From: Indolivaga alginatilytica
GTDB taxonomy: Bacteria; Bacteroidota; Bacteroidia; Bacteroidales; Dysgonomonadaceae
Length of the DNA stretch: 64,000 nt
NCBI RefSeq assembly: GCF_003201355.1
Contig: NZ_QICL01000012.1
Location: forward strand, 62,001 to 126,000
Direction of reading: 5' to 3'
Shown one piece after another: positions 30,076 through 39,142 of this stretch. Both the position numbers and the translations under genes were made by a program. The notes under the pieces were generated by a model. That model worked only from the letters and a program-made list of their open reading frames with translations. It had not been told where the DNA came from and did no database searches. Position 1 is the first letter of the stretch. Each line of letters opens with the position of its first letter.

Positions 30076-31200
30076 TTATTGAGGGACATTATTTTCGCCA
30101 TCTAAAACACTACTATACAACCACTTTAAATCCTCATCTTTACCAATATCTACTATTTTGGTTTTCTTTTCTCTGTCAACAAAACACAAACGAGGTATAC
30201 TTTCGGCAGAATATCTTTCAATAACTTCGCCATATCGTTTCTCTGCAAGCAAGCTTCGCCAGGGAATATTTTCTTTTATCATCAAACTTTTCCACTGTTT
30301 CTCGGTTTCATTATCATCAACTGACACATAAACAATATCCAAGTATTGATGTAAATCATTATATATCTGCTTCAATGCAGGTATCAGTTTATGACAAGGA
30401 CTACACCATGATGCTGAAAATATAACTAAAGTGTAATCGCTGCTATCTTTCACAATATCTTCTTCAATTCCGGTTTGCCAATCGGGAAGGCTCATATTAT
30501 GAAAGACTTGAAAATTTTTCTTTTTTGAAATTTCTTTCAATATTCGTTTCCCATAGTAAGAATCTTGTAATTCAGGGGAAATTGTAGAATAAATATTTTC
30601 CAGTATAGATAAATTAAGATTAATCCCTATTGCAGAAAGGGTTAAAGCACTTCGAGTAGTTGGATATTTTTGTAAAATACCCAGATACACTTTAGCAACC
30701 TCTTCTCCCGGTAAAGTTCTCAGCGCGTGCACAAATTCTTCAACCATTTTCAAAGAATTGAAAACCTCCGAATCTCCTTCATATATAAGAAATTCATCTC
30801 TATATTCTTTTTCAGATGCAATATCAGTACGTTTTTGAAAGCATGCTTTTATATATGTATCGGGAACATCACTAAAAAAGAAAACATTACTACTTGTTTC
30901 AAAAGGATATTCGTCCAATGCAATATTGAAGCTAATGTTATATGCAATAGAATCTTCATTTGATTTATATCCGATAAACCTTGTAGATGTATACGTAGAA
31001 AATATGCTGTCGGGAACTATAAAAAGCCAACTTCTATCTTCTTGTTTAATACCATCGATAGGAAAAGAACTAAACTCGGCTTCTATTTTGTCATAATTAA
31101 CACTATCTAACTGTATTCGTATATTATGATTTTGACAATAAACCACTATATGAACAAATAACAGAAAGATCGTTATTGTAAAGCTTCTCATAACTTGCAT
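30076..31200 (-). CDS. thioredoxin-like exported protein (TlpA/ResA type)
   Basis: An extracytoplasmic thiol-disulfide protein of 374 residues. The N-terminal signal is MRSFTITIFLLFVHIVVYCQ (the Met at 31191 is an equally good start). A DUF4369-like N-terminal region of about 200 residues is followed by a C-terminal thioredoxin domain with the active site WCSPCHKLIPAL (about 266-277). Its partner is unknown, and no cytochrome maturation genes are near. Confidence 0.8.
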   Translation of the reverse strand: MQVMRSFTITIFLLFVHIVVYCQNHNIRIQLDSVNYDKIEAEFSSFPIDGIKQEDRSWLFIVPDSIFSTYTSTRFIGYKSNEDSIAYNISFNIALDEYPFETSSNVFFFSDVPDTYIKACFQKRTDIASEKEYRDEFLIYEGDSEVFNSLKMVEEFVHALRTLPGEEVAKVYLGILQKYPTTRSALTLSAIGINLNLSILENIYSTISPELQDSYYGKRILKEISKKKNFQVFHNMSLPDWQTGIEEDIVKDSSDYTLVIFSASWCSPCHKLIPALKQIYNDLHQYLDIVYVSVDDNETEKQWKSLMIKENIPWRSLLAEKRYGEVIERYSAESIPRLCFVDREKKTKIVDIGKDEDLKWLYSSVLDGENNVPQ

Positions 31201-31265
31201 TTATTCAAAGAACAATTATTATTTTATTATTGAGAATTATATATTCTTCTTTGATCTTATTCTCT

Positions 31266-32348
31266 TCAACCCTTAAAGAACATCGGAGTATCTCCAAAAA
31301 TAAAATTAGAGAATCCCGCCTCTTTAAATTTGTATTTAGCTAAAACGTCCTTTGCTATAGCTAAGAAAGCATCAAGATCATAGATGATAAAATCCATGTA
31401 TGAGAAATAAAAACCTGTTGCCCCTCCTATAGATTCTGCAACCCTTTCCGCTTTTGCCTGTTTTAATATCTGGTCTTCAATTTCGGTTCTGAAAGGAACC
31501 ATACGATCTTTCGGAACATTGATATTCTCATAAAACAAGAAACCGAAGACAATACCATCCGCATAAAAGTTACCAAACAATTCGGTTGATTTATTGTAAA
31601 AAGCATTTAACACCGGAAAACAAGATGAATAAGCGATATATATATCCTCTCTCAATTGCCAGTCTTTTGCTTTTGATGGAACCATTTCATAACCGGCACA
31701 TCTTTCACAGATGTTTTCGATACGAAACCAGTTTTGTGCTACAATAGTATCATCCATCAACTTTTTGAGATCAGCGGCTGCTATTTTTTGAAAATCTTTC
31801 GTTGAGGATACAACAAAATCAATCGATCCTATATATTCCATCGTATAAGCTTCGCCAATCAATTGATCCAGATAAATAAAAAATATGCTATATCTTTTAT
31901 TCTCCTCCAACTTCATCAATTGAGGGCACTGAACCTGCAAATTTACTTTCTGATGCTTCTCGTCCACATTATAATATAACACAATACTATCCGCCGAAAG
32001 AGACGTATCGTACATATTTATTGTAAAATCGCCCTTAGCCTTGGCTGGTTTAGTCGAATAGAAATTCCATTTTTTCAATAATACCTCCGGAGCCTGTTTC
32101 AACCAATATTCCAATTGAAACAATCTCGACCTATCTCCCTCGGGAGTTAAAATCAGTTCATGCTTTCCATCCTCATTAACACCCAATTCGAAAAATGCTT
32201 TACTAAAAGCAACGGACAAAAGACCATCAACATATTTTATCAATGTATCAGTTTCAACTTTGTCATCTATCATTTTTCTGACTTCGGACTCTTTTACAGT
32301 AAAGAGATCCCAAAACTTTGTTACTTTTTCCTTAAATGATACATTCAT
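31266..32348 (-). CDS. hypothetical protein
   Basis: A 360-residue protein I do not recognise. It has no signal peptide or membrane segment. The N-terminal helix SFKEKVTKFWDLFTVKESEV is followed by a mixed region and the pair CERCAGYE near residue 210, a possible metal or redox site. The tail reads FIFGDTPMFFKG. It lies 33 bp downstream of the TonB-domain gene on the same strand, so the two may be co-transcribed. Confidence 0.6.
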   Translation of the reverse strand: MNVSFKEKVTKFWDLFTVKESEVRKMIDDKVETDTLIKYVDGLLSVAFSKAFFELGVNEDGKHELILTPEGDRSRLFQLEYWLKQAPEVLLKKWNFYSTKPAKAKGDFTINMYDTSLSADSIVLYYNVDEKHQKVNLQVQCPQLMKLEENKRYSIFFIYLDQLIGEAYTMEYIGSIDFVVSSTKDFQKIAAADLKKLMDDTIVAQNWFRIENICERCAGYEMVPSKAKDWQLREDIYIAYSSCFPVLNAFYNKSTELFGNFYADGIVFGFLFYENINVPKDRMVPFRTEIEDQILKQAKAERVAESIGGATGFYFSYMDFIIYDLDAFLAIAKDVLAKYKFKEAGFSNFIFGDTPMFFKG

Positions 32349-32363
32349 AAAATTATTTCTTTT

Positions 32364-32384
32364 TATAAAAGGCCTGAGACCTCA
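32364..32384 (+). repeat. intergenic hairpin repeat, copy 15 (partial)
   Basis: AAAAGGCCTGAGACCTCA. The last three bases are the TGA stop of the TonB-domain gene on the minus strand. Confidence 0.75.
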
Positions 32385-33101
32385 ACGTTTAAAAATCAAC
32401 TGCAATACCACAAACACCGATACCGGGGCGCCTGCCTGTTTACCTGCCTGCCATTTGGGCATAGACTTCACTAAGCGAAAAGCCTCTTTATCCAATATAT
32501 CGTTACAGCCTTCTATCACCTTTAAATTCTTTACCGAACCATCTTTAACCACAACAAAACCAAGCATTACCGCACCACACGATTCAGGCATCACCAAATC
32601 CTCAGGCAATCTCACTTTCTCATTAAGGTATTTCATCATTGCATTATATCCTCCATTAAAGGATGGCATAAATTCGGCATTAATTAAAGGGCGGTATTTA
32701 GTATTTAAAGTTATATATTTCATTTCATCCATCAACTCAAACAAAGCATCGTCTCCCTGAAAAGATATTGCTGCTACAGTTCGTGTTCCGCTTGGTTCGA
32801 AATTAGGATCATTAAAAAGAAACATAAACCGAGCCTCATCTCCTTTTTGAAAACGAGACAATTTTCTGACCGACAAAAGTTTCTTTACAATACCGTATTC
32901 AACATGCCTTTCCACATAGCGAGATTCATGATAATGGGGTATTATTTTTTTAATTTCCAATGAATCTCTCAATGCTGAATCGTCATTCCAAGCCAGATAT
33001 ATCTCACTCCTTTTAAGGGAATCCGGTAAAACATCTTGCTGGGCCTTCCCCTGAAGCGAGAAAACAAACAGAAAACAGAACAAAGATAGAAATCGTCCCA
33101 T
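32382..33101 (-). CDS. exported protein with TonB C-terminal-like domain
   Basis: It has 239 residues. The signal peptide is MGRFLSLFCFLFVFSLQGKAQ. The C-terminal 90 residues match the TonB C-terminal fold as used in Bacteroidetes envelope proteins: GAVMLGFVVVKDGSVKNLKVIEGCNDILDKEAFRLVKSMPKW. It has no N-terminal membrane anchor, so it is not a classical TonB. The function is unknown. The TGA stop lies in repeat copy 15. Confidence 0.75.
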   Translation of the reverse strand: MGRFLSLFCFLFVFSLQGKAQQDVLPDSLKRSEIYLAWNDDSALRDSLEIKKIIPHYHESRYVERHVEYGIVKKLLSVRKLSRFQKGDEARFMFLFNDPNFEPSGTRTVAAISFQGDDALFELMDEMKYITLNTKYRPLINAEFMPSFNGGYNAMMKYLNEKVRLPEDLVMPESCGAVMLGFVVVKDGSVKNLKVIEGCNDILDKEAFRLVKSMPKWQAGKQAGAPVSVFVVLQLIFKR

Positions 33102-33151
33102 AACTTCTTCAATTAAAAATAAACACTTTTCAACTACTAACTATTTTTACG

Positions 33152-33220
33152 ACATTTCATAACGACAAGCAATGTATTATCGCCATACCTATTAGGAGTG
33201 TAAAAAAGTCTAAAACCTTA
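33152..33220 (+). repeat. intergenic hairpin repeat, copy 16 (degenerate)
   Basis: hp3 remnant AAAAAGTCTAAAACCTTA. It points toward the 33336-33802 element rather than a gene, and the next gene end is at 33875. The element may have separated them. Confidence 0.4.
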
Positions 33221-33335
33221 AGCACAATAAATATAATATTTATTGCTATACCTTGCAAACATTTTTGCTATGTTAAAAAAGAAAAACTTCTCAGTATCTA
33301 TCATTTAATAATGCAAATCAGTAGTTGGATTATAT

Positions 33336-33802
33336 AAAACGCTCTTCTTTGTTATTTATAACCTACGCGCAATCACAGATTGCTTGTGTTCCTTTTGCCC
33401 AAAGCCGCAAAAGGAATCAAAAAGTCTTTGCCGACCACTTACGGTGGTGATCCGTTATCAACTTGCCGTTAAGAATAAAATAAGCCGTCCTGTCGGACTC
33501 TTTACATTTTATTCTTACCGACAGCTTCGTTGAACGGATACCTCACCCCCGAAGTAAATGTCGGCTTTGCTTACGCCCGTCAGGCTCTCCGACCTTGGCG
33601 GTTGCACGGGGTACCCGATGTGGGAGGAAAGCGTAAAAAACAAAAAGAAATCAAAGTCGAAAGTATTTTTTTGTTTCCGCTTTCAGATCACGAATTGAGG
33701 CCAAAGCAAAAGGCACAGTCTTGATCTTTTGTTTCGTTTTGCATCAAGGCAAAATGAAAGACAAACCTCGTTAGAGGTGCGTCAGTAAAAAAAGAGCGTT
33801 TT
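33336..33802. repeat. 467-bp structured element with terminal inverted repeats
   Basis: The ends are AAAACGCTCTT (33336-33346) and AAGAGCGTTTT (33792-33802), perfectly inverted. Internal stems are CCTTTTGC/GCAAAAGG near 33391-33415, a long arm pair AAGAATAAAAT/ATTTTATTCTT around 33471-33516, ATCCGTT/AACGGAT enclosing it, GAAAGCG/CGCTTTC around 33628-33685, and a GTTTTGC/GCAAAAT stem around 33738-33757. It is visibly GC-richer than its flanks. An ORF inside (33530-33724) looks non-coding. It resembles a MITE-like or structured-RNA repeat, and no transposase is present. Confidence 0.65.
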
Positions 33803-33874
33803 TCACTAACAACTGAACCACTCATTGGCATTAATAAGTTAGCGCAAGTCTTTCTGCCTCAAAAGGCTTATAAG

Positions 33875-34504
33875 TTAATCAACCGCCACCTTAAATACAA
33901 CTTTGCGTACTTTAGCTTTTTCTCCATACTGAATATTAGTCATATGAATATCATCAGGAAAGAAAATCGTAAATTGATCAGGGCGTATCACATGATACTC
34001 TATTACCGGCACTTTAAAATGAGCAATATCTCTTTTTGCATCATACGGATTTACAGTTTCGATGGCAGTGCTCAATTTGGCATACCCCTGCAATTCGCAA
34101 CCTTCAACAATATACTGTAAATCTATATATTTCTGATGCCCTTCCAACTGCTCATTGCCCGGCTCACGGGTAGTGTATTCTTGCACATTAACGGTTACAT
34201 CATCTCCCAGAGATTGTTTTCCAAGTGGAAGAGCCTTCAGATCATTTTCTTCGATGAACTTAAATACTTTCGCCCATCTTTCGGGATGCTTTTCATAATG
34301 ATTAACGAATGTCACGGCATCCAACCCCGAGTCAGGAGATGCATTAGCTCCCAGCATCCACTTTTTAGAGTCAAACCATTCCTTTTGTTTTTTTGATAAT
34401 TGTTTAGTCTTTACTACATCCTTCGCACACAAGTGCACAACAGGAAATAATAAGACAACTGAGACAATAAGTGCAAGATTAAAAAAACGTGTTTCCCTTT
34501 TCAT
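33875..34504 (-). CDS. YhcH/YjgK/YiaL (DUF386) family protein, exported
   Basis: The family includes the N-acetylneuraminate anomerase NanQ. It has 209 residues, longer than the usual 150 because of a signal peptide (about 1-27, ending LCAKD) and a linker. The cupin-like core has GHQKYIDLQYIVEGCELQGY and FTIFFPDDIHMTNI with the metal-ligand His residues. Export is unusual for this family, which suggests the enzyme acts on released sugars in the periplasm. Confidence 0.85.
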   Translation of the reverse strand: MKRETRFFNLALIVSVVLLFPVVHLCAKDVVKTKQLSKKQKEWFDSKKWMLGANASPDSGLDAVTFVNHYEKHPERWAKVFKFIEENDLKALPLGKQSLGDDVTVNVQEYTTREPGNEQLEGHQKYIDLQYIVEGCELQGYAKLSTAIETVNPYDAKRDIAHFKVPVIEYHVIRPDQFTIFFPDDIHMTNIQYGEKAKVRKVVFKVAVD

Positions 34505-34782
34505 TAGTTTAGTATTTAAATAATATTAAATAATTATTTGTATTTTCGTTGCAGGAGCAGATCTGAGATACTTTACCCTCTATCGATAAAAAGAGTGCAA
34601 AATAAAAACAAATGTCCCACCATCTGATTATAAGTACAGCAAATGTAAGATTTGTCTTCAATATTTAAGAGAAAATTCCAATTAAGTAGCACTAAATATT
34701 TAATGCGATTTCTCTGCTTACCAATTGTCAGCAAACAATCACACCAATCCTCTATACTTGTTACCTTATCCACTTATTTATT

Positions 34783-34825
34783 CGTTGTTATACTTACCAA
34801 AGCAATAAAAAGGTCTGAGACCTTA
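34783..34825 (+). repeat. intergenic hairpin repeat, copy 17
   Basis: GTTGTTATACTTACC, then AAAGCAATAAAAAGGTCTGA and GACCTTA. hp3 faces the lepA promoter directly downstream. Confidence 0.85.
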
Positions 34826-34844
34826 AAATCTTACAAAACATATC

Positions 34845-34875
34845 TTTCAATAGTACAATTCTTTCCGTATATTTG
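34845..34875 (+). promoter_or_regulatory. lepA promoter
   Basis: TTTC (34845-34848) and TATATTTG (34868-34875) with 19 bp between them, close to the Bacteroidetes -33/-7 consensus. It is followed by a 53-bp leader to the ATG. Confidence 0.6.
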
Positions 34876-34935
34876 CATCCCGTAAATTGGGGTTGTAATC
34901 TCCAATCGATAAACTAGTCATACCGTTGTTTAAGA

Positions 34936-36723
34936 ATGAATAAAATAAGAAATTTCTGCATCATTGCGCATATAGATCATGGTAAGAGCACATTAGCCGA
35001 CCGTCTACTCGAATATACTAAAACAGTAGAAGGTAAAGATATGCAAGCTCAGGTCCTTGACAATATGGATTTGGAACGTGAACGTGGTATCACAATCAAA
35101 AGTCATGCCATCCAGATGCAATACCTGTACAATGGCGAAACATATATACTGAATCTCATTGATACTCCGGGACACGTTGATTTCTCATATGAAGTTTCGC
35201 GTTCTATTGCTGCCTGCGAAGGAGCATTACTTATAGTTGATGCAGCTCAGGGAATACAAGCTCAAACTATTTCCAACCTTTACATGGCAATCGACAATGA
35301 CTTGGAAATTATTCCGATCCTAAATAAGATAGACCTTCCAAGTGCGATGCCTGATGAAGTAGAAGATCAGATCATCGAACTTTTAGGATGTAAACGCGAA
35401 GAAATTATCCGTGCCAGTGGAAAAATGGGACAAGGAGTATATGATATTTTAGCTGCTATTATAGAACGTGTTCCTGCTCCAAAAGGAGATCCCGAAGCAC
35501 CTCTGCAAGCTTTGATTTTCGACTCTGTATTCAACTCTTTCCGGGGAATTATCGCCTATTTCAAAATACTAAACGGTACTATCAGAAAAGGCGACCTTGT
35601 AAAATTCTTTGCTACGGAAAAAGAATATAACGCCGATGAAGTGGGTGTTCTGAAACTAACCATGTCGCCCCGTGATGTAGTTACCTGTGGTGATGTCGGC
35701 TATATTATATCAGGAATCAAGACTTCCAAGGAGGTAAAAGTGGGTGACACAATTACTCACGTTAAGAATCCTTGTGAGAAAGCGATAGACGGTTTCGAAG
35801 AAGTAAAACCAATGGTTTTCGCAGGGGTATACCCTATCGAAAGCGAAGACTTTGAAGATTTGAGAGCTTCTTTGGAAAAACTTCAATTGAATGATGCTTC
35901 GCTAACCTTCCAACCCGAATCGTCCATTGCCTTAGGTTTTGGTTTCCGATGCGGTTTCTTGGGGCTTCTGCATATGGAAATCATACAGGAACGTTTGGAA
36001 CGTGAGTTTAACATGGACGTTATAACAACCGTACCTAACGTTTCATATTTAGTATACGACAAAAAAGGAGGAGTAAAAGAGGTACATAACCCTTCGGGGC
36101 TACCCGACCCTACCCTTATCGATTATATAGAAGAACCCTATATACGCGCATCGGTTATTACCAGTACAGCATACATAGGACCTATCATGTCACTATGTTT
36201 AGGTAAGCGAGGTATACTTCTTAAACAAGAATATATTTCAGGAGACCGTGTAGAAATCACTTATGATTTACCCTTGGGTGAAATCGTAATCGACTTTTAC
36301 GATAAACTGAAAAGTATATCAAAAGGATACGCTTCGTTCGACTATCAAATGCACGACTACCGTGAAGCTAGATTGGCAAAAATGGATATTCTCCTAAACG
36401 GAGAACCCGTGGATGCCCTGTCAACACTTACTCACGTAGATAATGCGGTAAACTTCGGTCGCAGAATGTGCGAAAAGCTGAAAGAGCTTATCCCACGTCA
36501 ACAATTTGACATCGCTATACAAGCAGCTATCGGAGCTAAAATTATTGCCCGTGAAACAATCAAGGCTGTACGTAAGGATGTTACTGCAAAATGTTATGGT
36601 GGTGATATTTCCCGTAAACGGAAGCTTCTTGAAAAACAAAAAGAAGGTAAAAAACGAATGAAACAAGTAGGTAACGTAGAAGTACCTCAAAAAGCATTCT
36701 TGGCTGTATTGAAATTAGACTAA
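34936..36723 (+). CDS. lepA: elongation factor 4 (LepA)
   Basis: A ribosome-associated GTPase involved in initiation and back-translocation. It has 595 residues. G1 is AHIDHGKST (11-19), switch I has [10 protein letters not shown], and G3 is [12 protein letters not shown] with the catalytic His intact. The LepA-specific C-terminal domain ends [24 protein letters not shown]. It is followed after 9 bp by a BACON lipoprotein gene, so the two are likely co-transcribed. Confidence 0.98.
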   Translation: MNKIRNFCIIAHIDHGKSTLADRLLEYTKTVEGKDMQAQVLDNMDLERERGITIKSHAIQMQYLYNGETYILNLIDTPGHVDFSYEVSRSIAACEGALLIVDAAQGIQAQTISNLYMAIDNDLEIIPILNKIDLPSAMPDEVEDQIIELLGCKREEIIRASGKMGQGVYDILAAIIERVPAPKGDPEAPLQALIFDSVFNSFRGIIAYFKILNGTIRKGDLVKFFATEKEYNADEVGVLKLTMSPRDVVTCGDVGYIISGIKTSKEVKVGDTITHVKNPCEKAIDGFEEVKPMVFAGVYPIESEDFEDLRASLEKLQLNDASLTFQPESSIALGFGFRCGFLGLLHMEIIQERLEREFNMDVITTVPNVSYLVYDKKGGVKEVHNPSGLPDPTLIDYIEEPYIRASVITSTAYIGPIMSLCLGKRGILLKQEYISGDRVEITYDLPLGEIVIDFYDKLKSISKGYASFDYQMHDYREARLAKMDILLNGEPVDALSTLTHVDNAVNFGRRMCEKLKELIPRQQFDIAIQAAIGAKIIARETIKAVRKDVTAKCYGGDISRKRKLLEKQKEGKKRMKQVGNVEVPQKAFLAVLKLD

Positions 36724-36732
36724 ATCTATTAC

Positions 36733-38490
36733 ATGAAAAAGTTTTTCTTTATTATTAGTATTCTTGCTTGCTTTATCGCATGCTCTTCGGATAAAGAAGA
36801 GGAAATAATTACATTAGAGTTATCTCAATCCGAGATTTCATTTTCAGCCAATGAAGAAACTAAAGACCTTAGTGTAAAGACCAACGGATCATGGACCATA
36901 AGTGATATTCCCGATTGGATTTCAATCGATCCAAAAGAAGGTAAGGGTAATTATAAGATTACATTAAAATCTGAAGAGAATCTAAAAGAAGAAGAGCGTT
37001 CTGCCACTTTGAAAATCGTTGCGAAAGATAAAATCAAGGAATTGAAAATAAAGCAAAATGCAAAGAATGTAGAATTATCTATCTCAAAACCAGAACTTGT
37101 ATTTGATGCCGAACCGATAGCCGATGGATTGACTCTTGATATTGTATCCAACGAGCCTTGGACTATTGTCGACATTCCAGAATGGTGTACATTAAGTGCA
37201 GATAAAGGAGAAGGAAACATGACCATTACAGTTGTTGTCGATAAAAACTATATCGACATAAAACGTGATGCTACCATAATAATAAAAGCCGGAAGCAAAA
37301 CAGAGGAATTAAAATTAAAGCAAGAAGCTTTAAATATTCAGATAGTTTTTTCCATGATGGATCTAACAGGAACGTATGCCAGCGATATCCTGGATATGGG
37401 ATTTTACAGCGAAGCCTCTGCCAATTCTATCATGATACGCTCAAATACAAAATGGACTGTTCAATCTAACGCAACATGGGCTACCCCAGACAAAAATAAT
37501 GGTAATGGAAACCAGCCTATAACTATCAGTGTTACCGAAAATAAAAACAAAACAGATAGAAACGGTGAAGTAACAATTACTGCAGGATCAAAATTCCTAA
37601 AATTAATTATCGGACAAGGAGGGATGATTGATGTTACAGACAATCCATACCAAATAAACCAGCGAGATAATGCCCCTCATATTGGCGACTATCTCATTAA
37701 AAAGAAAATAAGCTATGTAGACCCTGGTAATGGAGGTAAAAATGCTTCTTGGAATTTCAGCAATTTGACAGTTCTTATTGATAAATATGAAGCCAACTAC
37801 AGAGCTCCAAATATGGCCGAAGATCATACGTACCGCCTCGGTCTTGATATTATTGATCCTTCTAAAATTTCTGCGAATAGTCTTATTATTTATACTGATA
37901 ATGTTGTAAATACGATGTATTATTACGAAATCAAAAATAATCAATTACAGGCAATGGGACATGAAAATTCAACTACTCTATTGCAGTATAATCCTCGTAT
38001 GATAGAAGATAAATACCCAACATATTATGGCGATTCTTATAAATACGATTACCAATCAGATGTATGGTATAGTGGAAGAAATGATTTCAGAACCAAAGGT
38101 TATTATGAAATGAAAGCTGATGGCTACGGAACTATTACGTTACCATCGGGTACTTATAACAATGTTTTGCGGATAAAATATGTACAAACTATTCAATATA
38201 TCCCCTTGCGTGGTGTTTGGGAAGGTCCACTAGAATACGAATTTATAACCTACAAGTGGTATGTAAAAGGATATAGGTACCCTGTACTTGAAACAATGCG
38301 AATGGTAGATACTACAGGCTTTGAAACCGCATCTCTTGGATTCTATTATCCTCCAACAGATCACACTTATTTGAAGCAAACAAAGCAGGTTGTTTCAGTT
38401 GATAACAAACCTATAACAAACGTAAGGAGTACACCTCGAAAAACATCCCGATCAGAAAGTGTACGACCAATATTGCAATTGACAAAATAA
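36733..38490 (+). CDS. BACON-domain lipoprotein
   Basis: A cell-surface lipoprotein of 585 residues. The signal ends ILACFIAC (Cys at about 14). Three successive BACON domains (about 26-110, 114-200, 212-297) each have the NGSWTISDIPDWISI-like pattern with Trp and end in a K/Q tail. The C-terminal half (about 300-585) is a separate domain with many Tyr and Trp, of unknown family, possibly carbohydrate-binding. BACON domains in Bacteroidetes often accompany glycan-binding or protease proteins. Confidence 0.85.
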   Translation: MKKFFFIISILACFIACSSDKEEEIITLELSQSEISFSANEETKDLSVKTNGSWTISDIPDWISIDPKEGKGNYKITLKSEENLKEEERSATLKIVAKDKIKELKIKQNAKNVELSISKPELVFDAEPIADGLTLDIVSNEPWTIVDIPEWCTLSADKGEGNMTITVVVDKNYIDIKRDATIIIKAGSKTEELKLKQEALNIQIVFSMMDLTGTYASDILDMGFYSEASANSIMIRSNTKWTVQSNATWATPDKNNGNGNQPITISVTENKNKTDRNGEVTITAGSKFLKLIIGQGGMIDVTDNPYQINQRDNAPHIGDYLIKKKISYVDPGNGGKNASWNFSNLTVLIDKYEANYRAPNMAEDHTYRLGLDIIDPSKISANSLIIYTDNVVNTMYYYEIKNNQLQAMGHENSTTLLQYNPRMIEDKYPTYYGDSYKYDYQSDVWYSGRNDFRTKGYYEMKADGYGTITLPSGTYNNVLRIKYVQTIQYIPLRGVWEGPLEYEFITYKWYVKGYRYPVLETMRMVDTTGFETASLGFYYPPTDHTYLKQTKQVVSVDNKPITNVRSTPRKTSRSESVRPILQLTK

Positions 38491-38497
38491 TATAACA

Positions 38498-39004
38498 ATG
38501 AACAATTTCAAAGAAATATCGGCAAAACAACTGCCATTCTCCCCTTATGACATAAAGGACGAATGGATGTTGGTTACAGCTGAGAAAGAGGGCAAAGTAA
38601 ATACGATGACTGCCAGTTGGGGAGGCTTCGGAATTATGTGGAACAAACAAGTAGCCTTTATTGTTATACGTCCACAGCGTTACACAAAAGAATTTGTAGA
38701 TAATGCAGATTCTTTTTCGCTCACTTTCTTTGATAAAAGCTATTTGAAAAAGCTCGGTTATTTGGGCAAAGTATCGGGCAGAGATGAAAATAAAATAGAA
38801 AAAGCTGAACTGACAATTACTCACGAAGGAGAGATTCCTTACTTTGAGGAAGCTCACACAGCCATTTTTATAAAAAAACTATATGCTCAACCAATGGGAG
38901 GTGAATATTTTCTGGATAAGGAAATAATCTCAAAGTGGTTCCCTCAAAACGATTTCCATATTTTATATATAGGAGAGATAACAAAGGTTCTAACTACCAA
39001 GTAA
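38498..39004 (+). CDS. flavin reductase-like FMN-binding split-barrel protein
   Basis: It has 168 residues. The pattern MTASWGGFGIMWNKQVAFIVIRPQRYT (about 37-63) is the flavin-binding core, followed by SFSLTFFD and a GKVSGRDENK loop. It probably binds FMN and reduces it or acts as an uncharacterised oxidoreductase. It follows the BACON gene by 7 bp. Its TAA stop is the first three bases of repeat copy 18. Confidence 0.85.
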   Translation: MNNFKEISAKQLPFSPYDIKDEWMLVTAEKEGKVNTMTASWGGFGIMWNKQVAFIVIRPQRYTKEFVDNADSFSLTFFDKSYLKKLGYLGKVSGRDENKIEKAELTITHEGEIPYFEEAHTAIFIKKLYAQPMGGEYFLDKEIISKWFPQNDFHILYIGEITKVLTTK

Positions 39005-39037
39005 GGTCGCAGACCTTTTTATTATCTACCTAAGTAT
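39002..39037 (-). repeat. intergenic hairpin repeat, copy 18 (partial)
   Basis: It starts at the TAA stop: TAAGGTCGCAGACCTTTTTA, then TTATCTACC. hp3 plus the T-run is in terminator orientation. Confidence 0.8.
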
Positions 39038-39142
39038 AAATATCATTGCAAGTTATAATTTTAAAATATTGATTTTAAAATCCAACTTTTACTTAAGGTC
39101 ACTCTATTTACAAACAATTTTAAAACAGGCGTATTTGCAATA

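Larger units (their letters stand above)
34505..34935. other. 431-bp divergent promoter region between YhcH gene and lepA
   Basis: It holds a minus-strand TACATTTG box (34640-34647), repeat copy 17, and a lepA promoter. A short stretch at 34684-34710 resembles hp1 (AATATTTAATG) and may be the detached left part of copy 17. No gene is seen. Confidence 0.4.

Noticed and set aside
33530-33724. A 64-codon ORF in the 33336-33802 element
   Set aside because: It lies across predicted stems, has atypical composition (Arg/Lys/Gln-rich), no recognisable domain, and the region reads as a structured repeat.
39090-39105. A possible extra hairpin-repeat copy (TTAAGGTCACTC)
   Set aside because: Only one arm is present and no linker is found nearby.
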